From JBBQHM01 sp038323965 (GTDB taxonomy: Bacteria > Verrucomicrobiota > Verrucomicrobiia > Chthoniobacterales > UBA10450), in NCBI GenBank assembly GCA_038323965.1, contig JBBQHM010000104.1, positions 1 to 7,677 on the forward strand: a DNA stretch of 7,677 bases, read 5' to 3'. Positions 1 to 5,489 of the stretch are shown one piece after another. The position numbers were made by a program, and so were the translations under genes. Each line of letters opens with the position of its first letter. Positions within the stretch are counted from its first letter, which is position 1. A model generated the notes under the pieces. It saw only the letters and a program-made list of their open reading frames with translations. It searched no databases and was not told the origin of the DNA.

Positions 1-99
1 GCCTTCCTTGTGATACACATGCGACTCCGTATTTACCCACACCTGGCCGTTGCCACCACCGGCAGCGGGTGCAACAAGAATGAGAAGTGCGCGTATCAT
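1..99 (-). CDS. Small secreted protein, N-terminal part only (runs off left edge)
   Basis: An ATG at 99 reading leftward opens 33 codons with no stop before the window edge. The N-terminus is a short hydrophobic stretch after Met-Ile-Arg (residues 2-13, ending in Ala/Gly), which looks like a signal peptide. It is followed by GQVWVNTESHVYHKEG. The pattern W-V-N-T-x-S-x-V-Y-H-x-x-G resembles small exported proteins of unknown function that I recall from soil bacteria, where this pattern precedes a W/Y-Y-G-x-T segment; that continuation is outside the window. The start is supported by an AGGA (plus-strand 107-110, read on the minus strand) 7 nt upstream of the ATG. The gene follows the DUF885 peptidase on the same strand after 76 bp, so co-transcription is possible. 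No biochemical role can be assigned. I am fairly sure it is a real gene, and less sure of the family. Confidence 0.6.
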   Translation of the reverse strand, partial: MIRALLILVAPAAGGGNGQVWVNTESHVYHKEG

Positions 100-175
100 C
101 GCCGGATCCTGATCCTATTCTAACATTCTGTCACGCTCAAATGAGCGCGCCTGCGCGACTCACCATTGCGCGTTT

Positions 176-1909
176 CTACTTCCTTTTCTTAATCCACTTC
201 TCCACCCGCTCCTGCAGCAGATCCAGCGGCATGGCGCCGCCATTCAGTAATTCATCATGGAAGGCCTTGATGTCGAAATTCGGCCCGAGATCCGTCTTCG
301 CTTCGTCACGCAACTTACGAATCGCTAGCTGCCCCATCTTGTAGGCCAGCGCCTGTCCTGGCCACGCGATGTAACGGTCCGCTTCGGTCTGGGCCATGGC
401 GTCGTTGGCATCGTTGGCGTGCATGTACTCAATCACCTTCTCGCGGCTCCAGTTCTTGTCGTGAATGCCGGTATCGACCACCAGCCGAACCGCACGAAAT
501 AGTTCCGAGTTCAACCTGCCGTAGTCCGACACCGGATCTTTATAGAACCCGATCTCCTTCCCCAGCTCTTCCGCGTAAAGTGCCCAACCCTCGGCATAGG
601 CTGAGTAAAAGCCATGCTGTCGGAATTTCGGGAGGTCCGGCAATGTCTGCGCAATACTAATTTGCATGTGATGGCCCGGCACTCCTTCATGGTACGCGAC
701 TGCTTCGTTGTTAATCAGTTTCCGCTTCGTCGGATCAGCCACCGCCACCACCACACGTCCCGGACGCTTTCCATCCGGCGTCCCCGCGACGTAGTGCGTC
801 GCCTCAGCCTTCGCGAAATCCGGGATGGGCTCCACCGTCACCGGCGCCATCGGCAACAACCCGAACAGCTCTGGCAGCTTCGGCTGCATTCCGTCGATGT
901 ACTTCTTAAAATCATCGACAATCTGCTGCTCGTTTCGCGGCTGCCACTTCGCATCGTTGTTGATCGCCTCGCGGAAACTGGCCAGATCTTTCTTTCCCTG
1001 CGCCTGGGCCAGCTTCGTCATTTCCGCCGTAATGCGTTCTACCTCTTTCAGCCCAATCTCATGCACCTCCGCCGGCGTTACCTCCATCGTCGTCATCGTC
1101 TTCACCGCTTCCGCGTAGCGTCGCTTGCCGTCCGGCAGGCTTTCGATCGAGAGCTCTGTCCGCCCTTTCGGGTCGTACTCGGTCCGCAGGAATTCCGCGA
1201 ACTTCTTATAGGCCGGAACGACCTCGTCATTCACCGTCTGCGTGATCTCACCGGTCAGCCGTTTCTTATCCTCGTTAGAAAATTCCGCCGGAAACTTCGT
1301 TGTCGGCAGGAGAAACGGATTCGCCGACACGATCCCGTCGCATTGTCCGGGCAACTTCTCGAGCACCAGCTTCGGCGGCATCAACCCATCTTTTAATCCC
1401 TGACGCATCACCTCGGTCGTCTGCTCGAGGACGCGGGGAATCTGGTGCAGCCGTGAAATATAATCCTGATAGTGCGGCACGGAGTCGAGCGGCACCGCGA
1501 GCGGCAAATCAGCCAGCCGGGTCTGAATGCCGTTCTGCTGGTTCACCGGCATCTCGTAGTTCTTGAGGTCGTAGTTAATGTCCTCCCGCTCGATTTGCCT
1601 CTCCAGCACCTGATGGCTCAGCACATCCTTATCACCCATTCCGTCGGTTCGGATCGCCTTTAGCCGCTTCAAAAAATCATCGGCCTCCGCATGTTGGCGC
1701 GCGATTTCCGCCAGGGAATATTGTCCGAGCAACGAGTTGTAGCGGTAATCGCCAAAAGACGTCGCCCGTTCCGGCGAATTCTTGAGGCTCGTCTCATAAA
1801 ACTCGTCGAACAATTTATTCTGCTGCGCCATCCGATCGACCAACGGCGCCGTCTGAGCGAAGGCCGGCGCAGAGAGCGCGAGCACAAAACCAAATAGAAA
1901 ATATCGCAT
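176..1909 (-). CDS. Secreted DUF885-family metallopeptidase-like protein
   Basis: A 577-residue protein, close to the usual length of about 600 for DUF885 proteins. These are predicted zinc-dependent peptidases, mostly extracytoplasmic, with poorly defined substrates. Residues 1-18 form a signal peptide (MRYFLFGFVLALSAPAFA, cleavage before Gln19) without a lipobox, so a periplasmic or secreted location is likely. The family signature is intact: H407-E408-G-V-P-G-H413-H414, then E440-G-W-A-L-Y-A-E447, which should supply the metal ligands and general base. The N-terminal two thirds is the expected helical region. I chose the ATG at 1909 over the in-frame ATG at 1960 because it puts the signal peptide at the very N-terminus; GGGAG lies 12 nt upstream, a weak and distant ribosome site. 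It diverges from the PepSY gene across 394 bp. The exact peptide substrate is unknown. Confidence 0.93.
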   Translation of the reverse strand: MRYFLFGFVLALSAPAFAQTAPLVDRMAQQNKLFDEFYETSLKNSPERATSFGDYRYNSLLGQYSLAEIARQHAEADDFLKRLKAIRTDGMGDKDVLSHQVLERQIEREDINYDLKNYEMPVNQQNGIQTRLADLPLAVPLDSVPHYQDYISRLHQIPRVLEQTTEVMRQGLKDGLMPPKLVLEKLPGQCDGIVSANPFLLPTTKFPAEFSNEDKKRLTGEITQTVNDEVVPAYKKFAEFLRTEYDPKGRTELSIESLPDGKRRYAEAVKTMTTMEVTPAEVHEIGLKEVERITAEMTKLAQAQGKKDLASFREAINNDAKWQPRNEQQIVDDFKKYIDGMQPKLPELFGLLPMAPVTVEPIPDFAKAEATHYVAGTPDGKRPGRVVVAVADPTKRKLINNEAVAYHEGVPGHHMQISIAQTLPDLPKFRQHGFYSAYAEGWALYAEELGKEIGFYKDPVSDYGRLNSELFRAVRLVVDTGIHDKNWSREKVIEYMHANDANDAMAQTEADRYIAWPGQALAYKMGQLAIRKLRDEAKTDLGPNFDIKAFHDELLNGGAMPLDLLQERVEKWIKKRK

Positions 1910-2139
1910 CGGCCAATCTAACTCCCACTTCCAGAATCCGCATTTCCCTTCCCCGGTCATCCCAAACTAAATCTGCGGACAAAACTTCCCTTCTCGCACC
2001 TCCATTCCGAAATCCGTAAGCCGCCTTCCGCATTTCCTGATTACTTCCAATTAATCTTTTTGTTAGGAAATAGCCGCCTTAGCAAACGCTCGGATTAACC
2101 CTCAGCCGGATATAAATCATGAATCGTAGAGGCACGGCA
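1910..2139. other. Divergent intergenic region, left part
   Basis: Non-coding spacer between the oppositely oriented peptidase and PepSY genes. It contains an AT-rich stretch around 2036-2070 and a TATAAA at 2111-2116 that could be a -10 element for rightward transcription. I see no convincing -35 hexamer at the right spacing, so the promoter call is weak. The short reading frames here have no ribosome-binding site and no protein-like composition. Confidence 0.35.
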
Positions 2140-2289
2140 GGGAGCTGGTTCTCTGGGTACGCTCCCAGTCGAACGTGCTCGTTTCGGCAAGCACCCGAGA
2201 ATTGCCGAGGATGTTGTAGAGGCGGTCGTGTCGGCCGCAACCTTTCTTGTGAAGGGGCAACTTATTCATTGCCGGGGCATATGCGGCCG
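2140..2289 (+). promoter_or_regulatory. Possible structured RNA leader of the PepSY gene
   Basis: This stretch carries a dense series of perfect inverted repeats read toward the PepSY start. GGGAGC (2140-2145) can pair with GCTCCC (2161-2166), in competition with CTGGG (2153-2157) pairing with CCCAG (2164-2168). GTGCT (2175-2179) can pair with AGCAC (2190-2194), in competition with TCGGCAA (2184-2190) pairing with TTGCCGA (2202-2208). CGGCCGC (2232-2238) can pair with GCGGCCG (2283-2289), enclosing GGCAA (2256-2260) with TTGCC (2269-2273). The last stem ends 14 nt before the ATG. It matches no riboswitch class I can recognise. Some repeats are expected by chance in GC-rich DNA, so the call is tentative. 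Confidence 0.3.
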
Positions 2290-2303
2290 TGGTCTAGTGC
2301 AGC

Positions 2304-2597
2304 ATGAAGAAATTCGCTTACGTCGTTCTCTCAGCTACCGCCCTTTCGTTGCTCGCCATTTCATCCGCTCCCGCTGAAAGCCAAAAAGCAGCGGCGAACC
2401 AGGCCGCACAGCCTAAGATTACCAAGGCTGATGCGCAGCGTATCGTCATGCAAAAGAATCCGGGGGCGAAGGTGGTCTCCACCACCGAGGCGACCATGGC
2501 GGGTCACAAAGTTTGGGCATTAAGCGTCATCACCACCGGCGGTAACGTTTCCAAAAAAATCTACGTCGACCAGGAAACGGGTAAAATTACCTACTAA
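2304..2597 (+). CDS. Small secreted PepSY-domain protein
   Basis: A 97-residue protein. It has an N-terminal signal peptide (Lys-Lys, then a hydrophobic core to about residue 22, with SAPA before a likely cleavage site near residue 24-25). An Ala/Gln/Lys-rich linker follows, and then one PepSY domain (about residues 38-97): ITKADAQRIVMQKNPGAKV at the start and a closing KKIYVDQETGKITY. The domain's usual pattern is visible: a helix with A-x-x-I/V, a G-x-x-V-x-S turn, then W-x-L-x-V strands and Y-V-D-x-x-T-G-K-I. PepSY domains are associated with inhibition or chaperoning of peptidases and with envelope functions; the specific role here is unknown. It has no cysteine and no membrane anchor after cleavage. 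No clear Shine-Dalgarno lies before the ATG, and the upstream region is structured. It sits divergent to a secreted peptidase, so a functional link is conceivable but unproven. Confidence 0.87.
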   Translation: MKKFAYVVLSATALSLLAISSAPAESQKAAANQAAQPKITKADAQRIVMQKNPGAKVVSTTEATMAGHKVWALSVITTGGNVSKKIYVDQETGKITY

Positions 2598-2605
2598 AAA
2601 TCCGG

Positions 2606-2681
2606 CGATGCGGCTGAGACAGCCGCTAAAATCGGCGCCTTCCTTTGGGATGTCGGTGCAAGGCCTCAAGGACGCGCACCG
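2606..2681. terminator. Hairpins between convergent genes, possible bidirectional terminator
   Basis: The 96-bp gap between the convergent PepSY and MsrB-like genes holds two perfect 6-bp stems. GCGGCT (2610-2615) pairs with AGCCGC (2621-2626) across a 5-nt loop, extendable by CGAT (2606-2609) with ATCG (2631-2634) across a 4-nt bulge. CGGTGC (2654-2659) pairs with GCACCG (2676-2681). Neither stem is followed by a T-run on either strand, so a standard intrinsic terminator is not shown. The position is what supports the call. Confidence 0.3.
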
Positions 2682-2693
2682 CACGGCCCCTGC

Positions 2694-3284
2694 CTATTTC
2701 TTCTCTAACAGCGGCAGGAACGCTTCGTAGTGTTCCAGTTTCATTCGTTCGATCGGGACGAAATGAAAGGCGGCCGAGTTGACGGAGTAGCGTTGTCCCG
2801 TCGGCGAGGTGGGATCGGGAAAGAGGTGGCCCAGGTGAGCGTTGCTCCGTTTTGCGCGCACCTCCGTGCGCTGCATCTCGTGCGAGTTGTCGAGGCCCTC
2901 GACCAGGAGATCCTTCGAGATTGGTTTACTGAATGACGGCATTCCCACGCCGCCATCGAATTTATCCACCGAAGTGAAGAGTGGTTCGTTGGTAATGATA
3001 TCGACGTAGATGCCGGGACGGTCGTTGTTCCAGAATTCGTTTTGGTAAGGCATCTGAGTCCCGCTTTGACGTACGACATCGTACTGCTCCGGCTTTAATC
3101 GGTGTTTCAGTTCGGCGTCGCTCGGCACCGGCCGGTTCGGATCGAAACCGACGATCTCCTTCGTTTCTTTTTGCTCGATGAAGAAGAAATAAATCCCTCC
3201 AACAGCAAGCGCGGTTACGATGATGAGCCCGACGTAGGTGCTGACCGTCGACTTTTCTTCGCTGGTGATTCTGGTCCCGTCCAT
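2694..3284 (-). CDS. Membrane-anchored MsrB (SelR)-family protein lacking all cysteines
   Basis: MsrB enzymes reduce methionine-R-sulfoxide using a catalytic Cys in an R-Y-C-x-N motif. This 196-residue protein has a short N-terminus, one membrane segment (about 18-36) and then a full-length MsrB domain (about 57-196). Recognisable family blocks are KPEQYDVVRQSGTQ, EPLFTSVDKFD, MPSFSKPI, H150-L-G-H153-L-F-P-D and R165-Y-S-V-N169-S-A-A. The catalytic Cys is Ser167 (codon TCC, plus-strand 2784-2786). The usual resolving Cys/Thr position is Val113, the Trp of G-W-P-S-F is Met115, and the CxxC zinc sites read D95..T98 and A144..S147. There is no Cys anywhere in the protein. The two active-site His and the Asn remain. 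I chose the ATG at 3284; an in-frame GTG at 3335 would add 17 residues, and neither start has a good ribosome site. By family knowledge it cannot use normal MsrB chemistry; a binding or structural role is inferred. Confidence 0.9.
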   Translation of the reverse strand: MDGTRITSEEKSTVSTYVGLIIVTALAVGGIYFFFIEQKETKEIVGFDPNRPVPSDAELKHRLKPEQYDVVRQSGTQMPYQNEFWNNDRPGIYVDIITNEPLFTSVDKFDGGVGMPSFSKPISKDLLVEGLDNSHEMQRTEVRAKRSNAHLGHLFPDPTSPTGQRYSVNSAAFHFVPIERMKLEHYEAFLPLLEKK

Positions 3285-3526
3285 GTGATAGCGCTGAGGT
3301 GATTTAAGCAGAGATGCGCCACGCCCGGCAACCACGATCTCGGCTGATTGAGAAACGTCGCAACGGAAGATTCGGGCCGTTCTCGCTAAATTGGCTTAGG
3401 TGGCCGCTGATCGAGGCGATTCGTCTGCGTTGGTGAAATTCCCGTTGGTCGCCAGCCCGCTCGGAGCCGTAACTTGAAAGAAAGCTTGCCAGATTCGCGA
3501 CACTGGCGCTTCCCTCAAGAACCGTA
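3285..3526. other. Divergent promoter region, no gene seen
   Basis: About 240 bp between the MsrB-like gene and the methyltransferase-like gene. It must hold both start regions if each gene has its own promoter, but I find no convincing -10/-35 pair, operator or hairpin. The in-frame extension upstream of 3527 (back to a stop at 3470-3472) is not hydrophobic and has no better start. A minus-strand frame across 3396-3608 overlaps the methyltransferase start, has Arg/Ser-rich content and no family resemblance, and is not called. Confidence 0.4.
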
Positions 3527-4093
3527 ATGATCCGACCGCCCGGCCCACAGACACTCGGTTATGCGTTCCTAATATCGGAAGCCTTACTAAGCGTCTCGCG
3601 GCGCTCACGGGGAACGGGCGTGAAGAAGGATAAAAGTACGCTGCGTATTCTATGGCTAACGATCGCCATAAGCGTCGCAGCGAGTGTCTACCTCGCGCTG
3701 CATGCCACCATGGGAGATCTATTCCATCCGACTGCGTTCCAATGGATGGCGGTCGCGCTTTTTGTTTTGGGCATTCTTATCCGCTGGTGGGCCATCATCG
3801 TGCTGGGTCGCTTCTTTACGGTCGATGTGCAAATAGAAGCCGATCATGAGCTCGTCGACCGCGGGCCTTTCCATTTCGTGCGGCACCCGTCCTACGCCGG
3901 CGTGTTGCTGGCGTTTGTCGGGTTTGGATTATCGCTCATGAACTGGATTGCTCTCGTCGTCTTGATCGTTCCGATCTTCGCAGCGTTCGTGTACCGGATG
4001 AATGTCGAAGAAAAAGCACTGACCGGTGCGCTCGGGGATGGGTATCTCAAATACATGAGGCGCACCGAACGCCTAATACCCGGGATCTACTAG
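3527..4093 (+). CDS. Isoprenylcysteine/phospholipid methyltransferase-family membrane protein
   Basis: A 188-residue multi-pass protein of the ICMT/PEMT superfamily, whose members use S-adenosylmethionine to methylate lipophilic substrates in the membrane. Hydrophobic segments lie at about 10-22 (short), 41-60, 71-94 and 123-156, the last probably a helical hairpin. The superfamily C-terminal signature is complete: R119-H-P-S-Y-A-G125 after FHFV, then R157-M-N-V-E161-E162, and a closing Y173..Y176..T-E-R-L-I-P-G-I-Y. These positions bind the cofactor and the substrate head in characterised members. The start is the first available ATG after an in-frame stop; CAAGAA upstream is a poor ribosome site, and the first membrane segment is shorter than I would expect, so the N-terminus is the least certain part. 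Bacteria lack prenylated CaaX proteins, so the real substrate is unknown. It diverges from the MsrB-like gene. Confidence 0.87.
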   Translation: MIRPPGPQTLGYAFLISEALLSVSRRSRGTGVKKDKSTLRILWLTIAISVAASVYLALHATMGDLFHPTAFQWMAVALFVLGILIRWWAIIVLGRFFTVDVQIEADHELVDRGPFHFVRHPSYAGVLLAFVGFGLSLMNWIALVVLIVPIFAAFVYRMNVEEKALTGALGDGYLKYMRRTERLIPGIY

Positions 4094-4124
4094 CTTCTGT
4101 CGTCCCGTTCGCGCCAGGTTTGGT

Positions 4125-4136
4125 TCGAGATCTCGA
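4125..4136. repeat. 12-bp perfect palindrome in the gap after the methyltransferase gene
   Basis: TCGAGATCTCGA is a perfect palindrome, 32 bp after the methyltransferase stop. TGGT (4121-4124) and ACCA (4138-4141) extend it as an imperfect stem with one unpaired C at 4137. It lies between convergent genes, so a transcription-stop or protein-binding role is possible. There is no T-run. The rest of 4094-4294 shows no supported gene. Confidence 0.3.
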
Positions 4137-4294
4137 CACCAGTCCACCCTTTGTTCACAGGAATGGCGACATGTCTGCGGCATTAACCCGGAAACAACCG
4201 GCGAAGGAAAAGCGTTCTGCGCGACCACGTTGCGATCGCTGGCGGAAATGTACACCGCCGCACCGCCGGAACATCGGTCAGTCAGGTAAGCGCG

Positions 4295-4471
4295 TTAGTA
4301 TCCTCCAGGCGGCGGCGCTGGCCGTCCTGCCTCCGCTGCTGGCAGTGGCCGTGAATTGCCGATCTGGGACGGCGGCAAGGTAGTCGCTGTTTGCTCGCTA
4401 TAGTCATCTGCGCAACCCGACAGTAGCGTTACGGCAGTCGCACTAACGAGACTTATAATTAACAGTTTCAT
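4295..4471 (-). CDS. Small proline-rich lipoprotein of unknown function
   Basis: A 58-residue protein found by reading the minus strand by hand. It starts MKLLIISLVSATAVTLLSGC: a Lys, a hydrophobic core and a canonical lipobox L-S-G-C with the lipidated Cys at position 20. The mature part is only 38 residues. It begins ADDYSEQTATTLPPSQ and ends in a Pro/Ala/Gly-rich tail PAPPPGGY, suggesting an unstructured envelope-tethered peptide. Asp at +3 relative to Cys (C-A-D-D) may influence inner- versus outer-membrane sorting, but the rule is not universal. The ATG is preceded by AGGA (plus-strand 4479-4482) at 7-nt spacing, a good ribosome site. It lies 54 bp downstream of the cNMP/DUF1003 gene on the same strand and is probably co-transcribed with it. 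The function is unknown and I recognise no family. The lipobox plus ribosome site make it a credible real gene. Confidence 0.72.
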   Translation of the reverse strand: MKLLIISLVSATAVTLLSGCADDYSEQTATTLPPSQIGNSRPLPAAEAGRPAPPPGGY

Positions 4472-4525
4472 GGAGGTTTCCTTCTTTGTTTTTACTGCTC
4501 TGATATTGGTGAACCAGCGGGAGCA

Positions 4526-5383
4526 CTAGCTGCTATCGCTATTTCCCTTCAGATGATGATGCACGCGGTCTAAACCGACAAGTACATCCCCCGTCAGGCG
4601 GTCGAGCTTCTCGTGCAAATGCGCAATTTCTAATTCAGCCTTCAGGTTGATGTCGTACTCGATGTCGGCGTGGACACGGTCCTTGGCGGCCTGGCGATTC
4701 TGGCTTAGCAGAACGAAGACGGAGAGGAAAATCGCTTCCAGCGAAACGGCAAGCGTGAGGAAACCGAACGGATAGGGATCAAACTGCGGGATCCCAGGGA
4801 CATGCAGCCAGTTGACTACCAGCCAGAAGGCGAAGATGCCGACATGAATAAGTAGAAAAGGTATGCTGCCGGCAAACTCGGCGATCCAATCCGCTGACTT
4901 CTGCACGAGTGTCCGCTTGTCCTCAGACTCTTCATTCACATTGCGCGTGGCGGTGTGGCGAAGTCGCTCGACCGTCTCGCGGTGCCGCCGCCCCATCGCG
5001 GCCAGCATGTCCATCGCAGCCTTGGGGCGGAGCTCGAGGAATCTTTCCAGGTCCTTGCGATCGAGTCGAAGGGTCTGGGTTTGCTTGATAGCCACGACAG
5101 ACGCACTGCGCGTGCCGCGATCAAGCATCGAGAGCTCGCCGAAGAAATCACCCCGGGTGGCAACTTCAAGCACGATCCGCTCACCGGTATCGTTCTTGAA
5201 GAATACTTCCACTTCGCCGGAGCTAATGACGTAGATCGCATCGCCGGGATCGCCATAGTTGAAAATCGTGGCCCCGCTCTCGAACGAGACAAAATCGAGC
5301 TGCGCGGCCAGCTCTGTGCGCTCGTGTTCGTCCAGCAGCTGGAATAACGGGACTTCCTGCAGCAGATCCGCTTCTGGGGACAT
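4526..5383 (-). CDS. Cyclic-nucleotide-binding domain fused to DUF1003 membrane domain
   Basis: A 285-residue two-part protein. Residues 7-120 form a Crp/cAMP-binding-type domain: VPLFQLLDEHE at the start, GDPGDAIYVISSGEVEV, and the phosphate-binding cassette F81-G82-E83-L-S-M-L-D-R-G-T-R92-S-A-S. Glu83 and Arg92, which contact the ribose and cyclic phosphate in known members, are both present, so ligand binding is plausible. Residues 160-265 match DUF1003: two membrane helices (about 172-192 and 206-226), FDPYPF between them, then SQNRQAAKDRVHADIEYDINLKAELEI and a coiled-coil-like LHEKLDRL. There is no DNA-binding domain, so this is a membrane-bound sensor, not a Crp regulator. I chose the ATG at 5383; a TTG at 5464 would add 27 residues without family support, and neither has a strong ribosome site. 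The output function of DUF1003 is unknown. It is followed by a small lipoprotein gene and diverges from a zinc exporter gene. Confidence 0.92.
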   Translation of the reverse strand: MSPEADLLQEVPLFQLLDEHERTELAAQLDFVSFESGATIFNYGDPGDAIYVISSGEVEVFFKNDTGERIVLEVATRGDFFGELSMLDRGTRSASVVAIKQTQTLRLDRKDLERFLELRPKAAMDMLAAMGRRHRETVERLRHTATRNVNEESEDKRTLVQKSADWIAEFAGSIPFLLIHVGIFAFWLVVNWLHVPGIPQFDPYPFGFLTLAVSLEAIFLSVFVLLSQNRQAAKDRVHADIEYDINLKAELEIAHLHEKLDRLTGDVLVGLDRVHHHLKGNSDSS

Positions 5384-5489
5384 GACGCAGAGTTTGCGTT
5401 GTCGGTCGAAAAGTAAAGCGTTGCGAAACGCGATCTTCGGTAGCGGTGTTTGCCATTGCCTCAAATTCCGTTTCAGCTAGGAGTGGGAG

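Noticed and set aside
134..147. CGCTC-aaat-GAGCG hairpin between the peptidase and the left-edge gene
   Set aside because: Only 5 bp, with no T-run on the minus strand, so neither a terminator nor an operator can be supported.
614..1396. 260-codon open frame on the plus strand inside the peptidase gene
   Set aside because: Antisense shadow of a clearly coding gene; the translation is Arg/His/Leu-rich with no domain, signal or ribosome site.
2119..2307. 62-codon plus-strand frame before the PepSY gene
   Set aside because: No ribosome-binding site, irregular Cys/Gly/Arg-rich content and no family; the DNA is better explained by its inverted repeats.
2784..2786. Selenocysteine at the catalytic position of the MsrB-like protein
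   Set aside because: The codon is TCC (Ser), not TGA, and no stop interrupts the frame.
4073..4255. 60-codon minus-strand frame after the methyltransferase gene
   Set aside because: Overlaps the methyltransferase C-terminus, lacks a ribosome site and shows no recognisable feature.
4120..4383. 87-codon plus-strand frame over the lipoprotein gene
   Set aside because: Opposes the lipoprotein, which has a lipobox and a ribosome site; this frame is Arg/Pro-rich with no domain.
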